DNA of 15,210 nucleotides, taken from CALCMJ01 sp964475415 (lineage in GTDB: Bacteria; Bacteroidota; Bacteroidia; Chitinophagales; Saprospiraceae). The notes under the pieces were generated by a model. It was not told the origin of the DNA. It searched no databases and saw only the letters and a list, made by a program, of their open reading frames with translations. The stretch's first letter is position 1; each line of letters starts with the position of its first letter. Location of the stretch: assembly GCA_964475415.1 (NCBI GenBank), contig CAYYWZ010000085.1, forward strand, positions 1-15,210. The letters run 5' to 3'. A program made the translations under genes and the position numbers. Of the stretch, positions 6,757 to 12,992 are shown one piece after another.

Positions 6757-7653
6757 ATGAAAAACAAATCATTGTTTTTTCTCGTCATTATTATAACACT
6801 TATAAGTACTATTTCGCTAGATGCACAGCTTTTCGGTAAAATCGTGGATAGAACTAAAAATAAAATAGAGAACAAAGTCGAGAATGCTATTGCCGATAGA
6901 ATAGCAGAAGAAATATCTAATAGAGCCGTAAGAAAGGTGGATCAAGTTTTTGATTCTATGTTCCAGCAAAGCTACGAAGCGGATAGTGCAGACTGGGCTG
7001 ACTTGGGCAAATCTTATGGTGATTTTCTTACTGAGATGAACAAGGCTGCTAATCTGCCTGCTTCTTATCAATTTGATGTCGAATTAGAAATAGAAGTAGA
7101 AGACTATAATAAAGAGAAAACTAAAATGAATATGATGTTATCCAATACGAAAGGCATCTTCGGTATAAGACAATTAGACGACGGCGCTTATCAGACCATC
7201 GTCGTAGATACAGAGCAGGATATTGTTGCTCTATATAATGAACAGAAAAAGACCGTACAGGCACTTCCCAATATGATGAAGTTTGCAGGAGCTATGGTGA
7301 AAAGCCAAACGATAAAAAATGAATTTGTTGCTCTAGAGAAAACCTCTAAGACTAAAAAGAGTCTAGGCTATGTCTGTCAAGAATGGAAGGGTGAAAATGA
7401 AAAAGAAAAAGTCAAGGCATATATGGCCGAGGACTTCCCTATCAGTTGGAACGAAAGCTTCGGCACCATGATGAAAGATTTTATGCCCAAAGACTATCAG
7501 GAAAATATGATGAAAGTAAAAGGCTTCTTATTAGAATCAGAAAACGTTCTCAAAGAAGGCAACAAAAAATCTAAATGGAAAACGAAGAAGGTAATACTAG
7601 ATGTGGCAGTAATAGATAATAGTACCTATAAAAAAACAGGTATAGATAAATAA
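6757..7653 (+). CDS. DUF4412-like exported protein
   Basis: The 298-residue protein has a Sec signal peptide (MKNKSLFFLVIIITLISTIS, cleavage likely after LDA before QLFGK). Next comes a charged amphipathic region (KIVDRTKNKIENKVENAIAD, residues about 28-60) of coiled-coil character. The remaining body has the beta-rich pattern typical of DUF4412: FDVELEIEVEDYNKEKTKMN, a YQTIVVDTEQDIVALYNEQK strand pair, then GYVCQEWKGENE and a methionine-rich segment (MMKDFMPKDYQENMMKVKG). It should be periplasmic or outer-membrane associated; no function is known for the domain. It is transcribed divergently from the isoprenoid-type gene across 118 bp in which I see no clear consensus promoter for this gene. 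A stem-loop follows 24 bp after the stop. Confidence 0.65.
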   Translation: MKNKSLFFLVIIITLISTISLDAQLFGKIVDRTKNKIENKVENAIADRIAEEISNRAVRKVDQVFDSMFQQSYEADSADWADLGKSYGDFLTEMNKAANLPASYQFDVELEIEVEDYNKEKTKMNMMLSNTKGIFGIRQLDDGAYQTIVVDTEQDIVALYNEQKKTVQALPNMMKFAGAMVKSQTIKNEFVALEKTSKTKKSLGYVCQEWKGENEKEKVKAYMAEDFPISWNESFGTMMKDFMPKDYQENMMKVKGFLLESENVLKEGNKKSKWKTKKVILDVAVIDNSTYKKTGIDK

Positions 7654-7677
7654 ATTTATTTTTACTCTGTAGATAAT

Positions 7678-7710
7678 TTTTCTATAATTAGCCGAAAGGT
7701 TTATAGAAAA
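7678..7710 (+). other. Stem-loop after the DUF4412 gene (10-bp arms, GAAA loop)
   Basis: TTTTCTATAA (7678-7687) and TTATAGAAAA (7701-7710) are perfect inverted repeats. Inside, CC-GAAA-GG would form a GNRA-type tetraloop. The position, 24 bp after the stop, fits a 3' end or RNA-stability element. No T run follows, so it is not a canonical intrinsic terminator. Confidence 0.5.
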
Positions 7711-7750
7711 CTACAAAGAAAAAATCGAAAATAAAAATAGCTAAATCATA

Positions 7751-7987
7751 TGAAAGGAAAGGTATAAAGAAGCTAGTAAGATATAGGTCGAATCAGAAAA
7801 GCTCAATGATGATGTAATAGGAATTATAATATCAGACTCATTTCATTATTCAACAATTGATATAAACTTACAAATTGACATATATGTTATCTTAGATCCA
7901 AAATGTGATTATAAAATAAGAGGTAATACTTGGATTAATGATATTGACATTGAGTACTTCAAAAACCCACCAACACAAATTGATTGA
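7751..7987 (+). pseudogene. Remnant resembling a small nucleotidyltransferase-type protein
   Basis: The plus strand reads KERYKEASKI-stop-VESEKLNDDVIGIIISD, then IDINLQIDIYVILDPKCDYK, then IRGNTWINDIDIEYFKNPP and a TGA at 7985-7987. The pattern (a strand ending in a DIYV-type motif, then RGN-W-I-IEYF-NPP) recalls small predicted nucleotidyltransferases. The Gly-Ser part of the active site is missing, an internal TAG is present and there is no start. It is unlikely to make a protein. The family assignment is tentative and from memory of the pattern. Confidence 0.35.
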
Positions 7988-8003
7988 AGATTGAAATAAA
8001 GTA

Positions 8004-8310
8004 TCTTCATTCTTAAATTTGAGAGCTAAAATAGAAAAGTTACTGGGTGGCCCGAGAACTAAAGAATGGAAATTAAGGAGTAAATTAGATCTAAAATAAA
8101 TTGCATTGTCGCAAATAAACCAGACGGTAATGGATTAGTCCAAGATTCAATTTCTTTATAGCTAAGAGGTTCAATTTTAATTGAAAATAACATTGTGTTT
8201 TACCTGACTAAAAATTCATAAAACACAAAAAACGAATTAGAACTATTTTATTTAGTTTATATGCCTGATATGAGGGCAGAAGACTACCCTTTTGTACATT
8301 ATAATAAGTT
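8004..8310 (+). other. Further coding debris without an intact gene
   Basis: Short protein-like stretches appear on the plus strand in changing frames: AKIEKLLGGPRTKEWKLRSK (8025 on, stop at 8097-8099), NCIVANKPDGNGLVQDSI, GSILIENNIVFYLTKNS and ELFYLVYMPDMRAEDYPFVH. They are separated by stops and share no recognisable family. Together with the remnant before them they make the 7711-8316 interval a zone of gene decay. Confidence 0.35.
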
Positions 8311-8316
8311 TTGCCA

Positions 8317-9201
8317 TTACTTTTTAGCACTAACAATACAGTAGCTAAAAGTTTTTCTGTCTAGTCCTAGCACCATCGTCAGTAAGGGAGATATCAGATT
8401 ATTCCATCGTTCCTTGTTCATCTTTCTAAGGCCCGAGCTAAATAGTTCCTTGGTTAGAAAACTTATTACTTTGAGTGGTGTGTAGGCAACTGAAGGTGCG
8501 ACACGCCAAGATATATCTTCTACCCTAATATCTCGAAAACCTATAGCCTTCATCGTAGCGATAAACTCTGGCAATAAAGCTAGATCGTTTATAACCCAAC
8601 AGTCACATAGTTTTCGATAAGCAGATTTTGTGATGGTATTAGAAAAATGTTCTTGTTTTCTAAATCCATCTCCGATAGCTACCTTCCCACCAGGTTCTAA
8701 AAGACGATATACTTCTGTAAGGAATTTCTTTTTAGATACACCATCTGCATAACAAGCACTCTCCATGGCTGTAATCGCATTATAGCTATTGTCTTCCATC
8801 TCTGTTGAGCTATAATCCTGTAGTTTTATCTCCGTTGTAGAACCTGCCCTAAGGTCTAATATCTTAGCTTTTTCTATTTGCCATTCTACTACTGTAACAC
8901 CTTCAGCTTCTATGTCAATATTGGATTTCTTAGCATACCTTAGGAAGGCTCCCGTCCCACAACCCATATCTAATAATTTCAGTTTTTTATTTGGGCTAGC
9001 CACTCTTTTTAAAATTTGATTATTCATCTCTTCTAACATCCCCTCTAATTTAAACCATGATAAAAATGATGTAGCATAACCAAAATGCATATTGTAATTA
9101 GGACTCCAATGTCCGTAGTCAGCTCCTGCTTTTTCGTAGTATTTTACAAGAGATTTCTGTTTCGCTAATTTGTATTCGCTCGATAAGGTCATTTCTTCCA
9201 T
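8317..9201 (-). CDS. Class I SAM-dependent methyltransferase, sterol/prenyl-type
   Basis: The 294-residue protein has a helical lead (YYEKAGADYGHWSPNYNMHF, residues 21-40), as in cyclopropane-synthase, tocopherol and sterol methyltransferases. Then come SAM motif I LLDMGCGTGAF (76-86), an acidic residue at the end of the second strand in EAEGVTVVEWQIEKAK (100), motif II YNAITAMESACYADG (140-154) and a post-motif LEPGGKVAIGDGF (168-180). The EGVTVxxxQ wording resembles small-molecule C- or O-methyltransferases, including those acting on prenyl chains, but the substrate is not readable. It starts 56 bp after the stop of the GbsR-type regulator on the same strand and is probably cotranscribed with it. 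The start MEEMTLSSEY is well placed; Met4 is an alternative. No signal peptide, so cytoplasmic. Confidence 0.82.
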   Translation of the reverse strand: MEEMTLSSEYKLAKQKSLVKYYEKAGADYGHWSPNYNMHFGYATSFLSWFKLEGMLEEMNNQILKRVASPNKKLKLLDMGCGTGAFLRYAKKSNIDIEAEGVTVVEWQIEKAKILDLRAGSTTEIKLQDYSSTEMEDNSYNAITAMESACYADGVSKKKFLTEVYRLLEPGGKVAIGDGFRKQEHFSNTITKSAYRKLCDCWVINDLALLPEFIATMKAIGFRDIRVEDISWRVAPSVAYTPLKVISFLTKELFSSGLRKMNKERWNNLISPLLTMVLGLDRKTFSYCIVSAKK

Positions 9202-9257
9202 TATTAATATTTTGTATTTTCAGAAAAAATTGAAACTATTAGATAAAAATAAGGACA

Positions 9258-9761
9258 TCAAAAGAATTTCAAAAACTTAGAAAAGAACCAGTTTTTTTCA
9301 GCTTTCACAAAAGCACCTAAGGCCTTATCAGATTGCTTCGCCATTTTGTTCAGTTCCTTAGTCATCTTATTAAACTCTTTATGATCCTTGTTTTTAAGTT
9401 CTAGTTTAGCACTTGAAACCTTATCCAGCATACGTATAACGGGTAGTAACTCTCTACGCCTTCTTTCTTCTGCAACTTGTAAGGTCATAGCCCAGATATC
9501 TTTTTCTGATCGAAAATATTCTTTCCTATCGTTAGGCTTGTATTCTTTGAAGACTATACCCCACTCTATGAGCGATTTGAGACTCATACTTACATTTCCT
9601 CTAGATATGCCTAAATCTTCCATGATTTCTTCAGCAGTCATAGACTGAGGGGACACCATCAATATAGCGTGTATCTGAGCCATCGTCCTGCTTATCCCCC
9701 AACTGCTTCCTAGGGCTCCCCATGATTGTACAAACTGATCTTTAGCTTCTTTGTATTCCAT
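9258..9761 (-). CDS. GbsR/MarR-family transcriptional regulator
   Basis: The 167-residue protein opens FVQSWGALGSSWGISRTMAQ, the hallmark start of GbsR-type regulators. A winged helix follows at about 39-75 (SMTAEEIMEDLGISRGNVSM, SLKSLIEWGIV) with a wing around KEYKPNDRKEYF. The C-terminal part is a long Lys-rich helix pair, probably for dimerisation. In the family, members repress or activate neighbouring transport and biosynthetic operons in response to small ligands. Here the only apparent partner is the methyltransferase gene 56 bp downstream, so it likely controls that operon and itself. A good promoter lies directly upstream, with an AT palindrome behind it as a possible operator. Confidence 0.85.
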   Translation of the reverse strand: MEYKEAKDQFVQSWGALGSSWGISRTMAQIHAILMVSPQSMTAEEIMEDLGISRGNVSMSLKSLIEWGIVFKEYKPNDRKEYFRSEKDIWAMTLQVAEERRRRELLPVIRMLDKVSSAKLELKNKDHKEFNKMTKELNKMAKQSDKALGAFVKAEKNWFFSKFLKFF

Positions 9762-9778
9762 ATCTTCTTTTTACATTA

Positions 9779-9809
9779 TAAAGATATATTAACTTTCTGT
9801 ATTTTCAAA
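9779..9809 (-). promoter_or_regulatory. Bacteroidota-type promoter of the gbsR-like/methyltransferase operon
   Basis: On the minus strand TTTG (complement of 9806-9809) is followed after exactly 19 bases by TATCTTTA (complement of 9779-9786), one mismatch from the TTTG-N19-TAnnTTTG consensus. Transcription would start around 9773, leaving a leader of about 12 nt before the ATG at 9761. Just upstream, AATATTTAAAATATT (9818-9832) is a perfect 7+1+7 palindrome. It could be an operator, though its AT-only makeup makes chance plausible. Confidence 0.6.
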
Positions 9810-9860
9810 AATTATTGAATATTTAAAATATTGAAGTGTATTAGTTTGTCTAAGGTTAAA

Positions 9861-10136
9861 TTGCCACAGCGTGGCAAAATATAAATAGAAACAAATCATG
9901 CAAAATAAGATAAGCTCCAGATGAGTGGCATGTGAATTTTAATGATATCGTATTTATATAGGAACATGTCGCTTCTCTGAATCTTGTTGATTCATTCAAT
10001 ATTTTTTTCTATGAATATTTCGCTCCTCTGGAGCTAAGTTATATAGTTGAAGAAACTTTCTAGATAATATATTCCATAAGCAATGTTAAATGGATACTGA
10101 TTGTGCTATTCCAGACCTGACCTCTCTAGAGGGATA
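9861..10136. repeat. Hairpin-rich intergenic repeat, full copy A
   Basis: This is one of two full copies of an element of about 275 bp; the other is at 12690-12963 in the same orientation. It begins with a hairpin TTGCCAC-AGC-GTGGCAA and continues AAATAGAAACAAAT. It has a decayed GCTCC hairpin at 9913, GCTTC-TCT-GAATC at 9971-9983 and GCTCC-TCT-GGAGC at 10022-10034. It ends with ATAATATATTCCATAA, CCAGACCTGACC and a small terminal hairpin (CCTCT-CT-AGAGG). It lies 3' of the outer-membrane protein gene. No coding content was seen. The spacer 10137-10236 to copy B shows only a 7-bp hairpin at 10168-10186. Confidence 0.75.
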
Positions 10137-10236
10137 ATTTTATTTTTGGTCAGAAGAATAAGATTCGTTGCTATTTTATATAGCAAGCTTAAGTGACTAT
10201 TCATAAACATCATTTACATCTTTAATTATCTCTTCC

Positions 10237-10313
10237 TTTGCCAAAGCTTGGCAAAATATGAATATATGCAAATCATCCAAAATTACCTCAGCTCCAGAGG
10301 AGCGATATGAGTT
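10237..10313. repeat. Hairpin-rich intergenic repeat, short copy B (left end only)
   Basis: This 77-bp copy aligns without gaps to the first part of copies A and C, from the first hairpin (TTTGCCAA-AGC-TTGGCAAA, 10237-10255) to the second (GCTCC-AGA-GGAGC, 10291-10303, then GATATG). Its first stem differs from A and C by a paired change that keeps the stem intact. It lies 60 bp beyond the stop of the outer-membrane protein gene. Confidence 0.7.
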
Positions 10314-10373
10314 ATCACATCTAGCATCTTAAGCACGAACGAGCATAGAAATTAATGGAAAATTATAACTATC

Positions 10374-11345
10374 CTAGAAGCCATAACCGATGCCAAAACC
10401 AAAATCTATAGATCCGTTATCTATTTCTTCAGAAGAATTTATATAATAATGGGTACTCATTAATATACCTCCTTTAGTTCTGAAATTAAAACCAGCTCTA
10501 AGTGCAATATTTTGACCTGAAATACCATTTTTTACTACTATACCTAAATCCGATCCAAAACCATGAGGTATACTTCCACTAGAAAGTCCGATGTAATGAT
10601 CATATTCTGTTCTACGTCGCTGTTCGTTGTACTGAGTCATAATGTTATATTGCAGAGCAAAAAAAGCTCTATTATCTACTATCACTCCTATGCCAGGTCT
10701 GAATTCTATATATGGATTATTGCGGAGCAGTCCTGCTTGAAAACCTAAAGGTACAAATAGCTTAAAGTTTCGCTTAGGTTTAGGAAGCATCGTATTGTTC
10801 TTGGCATCAAATAGATGTCTTTCTGCACTAACCCTCGATATATAGAATTTACTTTCTACTTGTGCTACAGCATTGCTAATATCCTGCTTAAGAGAAGGAT
10901 CTAATAATTCTTTGTGATCCGTAAACTCAATAGAGATTCTTAGTTTATCCCCTCTGAGTAAACATAAATTAGATTTTACATAGTATACTTCTTCTTTTTC
11001 ATTCACGGTAAAGGTTTGGCGACCAATAACTTGATTGACAATCAGATTTTTTTTCTGGACGTAGTTGATGTGGTAATAATCGTAATCAGGTATGTCACTA
11101 GAAATTTTCTTGAAATCTGAATGAAAGTCATCTAGTAGCTCCTCCCAAGCCACATCTTTTTGAATATTTTGTTTGTAAGGCCAGACCAAAATTATTTTTT
11201 GGCCACTGGCTCTTTCTATCGTGAGACTATCAGAGGTAATAGCATTTACATCAGTCAATAAACTTACACCTGATTGCGCTTGTAATTTTAATGATGGAAT
11301 TGCGATAGTTATTAAAAATACGGCTAATAATATTTTCTTATTCAT
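10374..11345 (-). CDS. Predicted outer-membrane beta-barrel protein of the ECF sigma operon
   Basis: The 323-residue protein has a Sec signal peptide (MNKKILLAVFLITIAIPSLK, cleavage likely after LQAQ). A mixed N-terminal domain (about 25-185) follows, with segments such as IILVWPYKQNIQKDVAWEEL. The C-terminal part from about 195 shows alternating amphipathic strands (FKLFVPLGFQAGLL, YIEFRPGIGVIVDNRAFFAL, NIALRAGFNFRTKGGILMST) and ends FGFGIGYGF with a terminal aromatic residue, as outer-membrane barrels do. It is the third gene of a minus-strand operon, 22 bp after the anti-sigma-like gene, so it probably senses, or is controlled by, the envelope state monitored by that pair. No specific family is recognised. 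A periplasmic protein with a beta-sandwich C-terminus is an alternative. Confidence 0.65.
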   Translation of the reverse strand: MNKKILLAVFLITIAIPSLKLQAQSGVSLLTDVNAITSDSLTIERASGQKIILVWPYKQNIQKDVAWEELLDDFHSDFKKISSDIPDYDYYHINYVQKKNLIVNQVIGRQTFTVNEKEEVYYVKSNLCLLRGDKLRISIEFTDHKELLDPSLKQDISNAVAQVESKFYISRVSAERHLFDAKNNTMLPKPKRNFKLFVPLGFQAGLLRNNPYIEFRPGIGVIVDNRAFFALQYNIMTQYNEQRRRTEYDHYIGLSSGSIPHGFGSDLGIVVKNGISGQNIALRAGFNFRTKGGILMSTHYYINSSEEIDNGSIDFGFGIGYGF

Positions 11346-11367
11346 AGTATTTCTAGTTTATAAATTT

Positions 11368-12027
11368 TTATTTGTCTTTATTATAAGTTTCACTAAAGTT
11401 AAACTGCACTGATGAAGGAGGAGCAGCTCTATTTGTCTTAGGAGCCTCGTCTTCATTCACCTCTGGTTTATTTTCGCTTAGATCTACGAAAGCTTCAATC
11501 TCTTCCTTAATAGGCAATTCTAGTATTATGGTGTCTCTAATTATTTTCTCTACTATCCTTTGTTCTACTTTTGTTAGGAATATCGTGTCTCTTAATATTA
11601 TTGTTTGATGTTCTGCTAACTTCTGATCTACTGCTGGATTGTTATTCTGACTACCTGCTGTAAGGCTTTCAGATAAGGAAGCGTTTAATACTTGTAAAGA
11701 ATCCAAAGATTTTTGTTGACTAATCAGAAATGACTCAGCTCTATTGAGCGCTATCTCTAAGTCTACATAAGGAATTGATTGCTCTTGTATTTTTTTGTCC
11801 TGAGGTACTGATTCTTTCACTTGACTTAGTCCTAGGAACCAACCTGCAGCAAAGAGTATTCCTCCAAGGAATAACAAAAGCCACCATTGATTAGTCTTCT
11901 TTTTTTGCTTTCTCTGCTGAACTTTAGCCCAGACGTTTTCTTTACTTTCTAGTGCTGCTAACAGATCTTGTTCATCAAGATAACCAAATATGTTTTTTAC
12001 CTTATCATCCATATCGTCTTGACTCAT
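11368..12027 (-). CDS. Single-pass membrane anti-sigma-like protein
   Basis: The 219-residue protein has an acidic cytoplasmic head of about 45 residues (MSQDDMDDKVKNIFGYLDEQ, then LLAALESKENVWAKV) that would hold the sigma factor. A positive stretch QRKQKKKTNQ follows, then one membrane segment WWLLLFLGGILFAAGWFLGL (48-67). The periplasmic part of about 150 residues has heptad-like repeats (about 88-120) and a proline- and acid-rich tail. There is no HxxxCxxC zinc motif and no FecR-like domain, so it is an anti-sigma by context rather than by a named family. Its start overlaps the end of the sigma gene by 23 bp, implying coupled translation and matched amounts. Met6 is an alternative start. 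Confidence 0.68.
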   Translation of the reverse strand: MSQDDMDDKVKNIFGYLDEQDLLAALESKENVWAKVQQRKQKKKTNQWWLLLFLGGILFAAGWFLGLSQVKESVPQDKKIQEQSIPYVDLEIALNRAESFLISQQKSLDSLQVLNASLSESLTAGSQNNNPAVDQKLAEHQTIILRDTIFLTKVEQRIVEKIIRDTIILELPIKEEIEAFVDLSENKPEVNEDEAPKTNRAAPPSSVQFNFSETYNKDK

Positions 12028-12553
12028 CTTTTCTCAATTTAGTTTGTAAATATTTACGCGCCTTCAGCATCTGTGACTTAGAAGTGTTTCTACTTATATC
12101 TAAATGTTTGGCTATCTCGCTATGACTAAGTCCTTCTACTACATTCATTAAGAATATCGTCCGATAACCCTGAGGCATTTCATTGATTACTTTCTTTATT
12201 TCTGAGCGATAGAATATTTCACTACCGAGTGTTTTAGGTTCCACTTTTGTATCCAATAATTTATATTCTGCTGTATAATCGATGGGTTCTCGTTTTTTTA
12301 AAAATCTTAGTGACTCATTTATTGAAATAGTTTGAATCCATCGCTTGAGTCCCCTATTTTCTGAATCTTTAAGGTTGGAGATATTTTTAAAGATTCTAAT
12401 GAAAACAACAGAAACAACATCTTCAGCATCATGATGATTTTGGAGATATCTATGACAGATTGTAAATACATATTTGTAATACTGATCAAACAGCATTCGC
12501 TGTGCTGTAGAATCCCCTATTTTACAATTATATATAATTTCGTTTTCCTTCAA
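12005..12553 (-). CDS. ECF-type RNA polymerase sigma factor
   Basis: The 182-residue protein has a sigma-70 region 2 at about 20-90 (LFDQYYKYVFTICHRYLQNH, DAEDVVSVVFIRIFKNI) and a region 4 at about 118-172 (INEMPQGYRTIFLMNVVEGL, SHSEIAKHLDISRNTSKSQM), the ECF layout. Region 4 reads the -35 box and region 2 the -10. It heads an operon with the anti-sigma-like and outer-membrane genes, a standard envelope-response arrangement, and may activate its own promoter. The start is TTG (12551-12553): an in-frame TAG lies 7 codons upstream, there is no ATG between, and the next ATG (residue 20) would remove part of region 2. Upstream, CCTAA-A-TTAGG (12586-12596) is a perfect short palindrome of unknown role. 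Confidence 0.9.
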   Translation of the reverse strand: MKENEIIYNCKIGDSTAQRMLFDQYYKYVFTICHRYLQNHHDAEDVVSVVFIRIFKNISNLKDSENRGLKRWIQTISINESLRFLKKREPIDYTAEYKLLDTKVEPKTLGSEIFYRSEIKKVINEMPQGYRTIFLMNVVEGLSHSEIAKHLDISRNTSKSQMLKARKYLQTKLRKDESRRYG

Positions 12554-12689
12554 ATCAGTTGAATTGATGCTCTAATAGCTATAACCCTAAATTAGGTCAA
12601 CTGGGTGCCTAAAGCTGAAAAAAATTTTAAAAATTATTTGATTTAATTAATAAGACACATTAGATATAGTAAATAGGAATTTAGCTTGA

Positions 12690-12963
12690 TTGCCACTGTG
12701 TGGCAAAAAATGAATAGAAACAAATGATCTAAGATTACCTAAGCTCCTGAGGAGCGATATGTGAATGAGAGCTGCTTATTTTTAAATGATAGATATGTCG
12801 CTTCGCTGAAGCTAGTTGATTCTTTTAATTTTTTTTCAATGAATATTTCACTCCTCTGGAGCTAAGCTATATAGTCTACCGAACTTTCTATATAATATAT
12901 TCCATAACTATTCTTCAATGGATATAGCTTGTGGTATACCAGACCTGACCCTAAAGGTGGATA
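12690..12963. repeat. Hairpin-rich intergenic repeat, full copy C
   Basis: It is colinear with copy A over its whole length, in the same orientation. Hairpins in order: TTGCCAC-TGT-GTGGCAA (12690-12706), GCTCCT-G-AGGAGC (12743-12755), GCTTC-GCT-GAAGC (12800-12812) and CTCC-TCT-GGAG (12851-12861). The closing ATAATATATTCCATAA and CCAGACCTGACC follow, then CTAAAGGTGGATA. It ends 29 bp from the stop of the lipoprotein gene at 12993, so it sits 3' of that gene and upstream of the sigma operon. Its hairpins are better preserved than those of copy A. Confidence 0.75.
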
Positions 12964-12992
12964 CTAACGAAAAGAAATACTTACAAAAAAGT

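Noticed and set aside
9388..9648. Plus-strand open frame of 86 codons inside the GbsR-type gene
   Set aside because: It is antisense to a clear regulator gene and shows no family signal.
9861..10313. CRISPR-like array suggested by repeated short motifs
   Set aside because: The repeats are hairpin modules inside one element with unequal spacing and no unique spacers of constant length; no cas genes are present.
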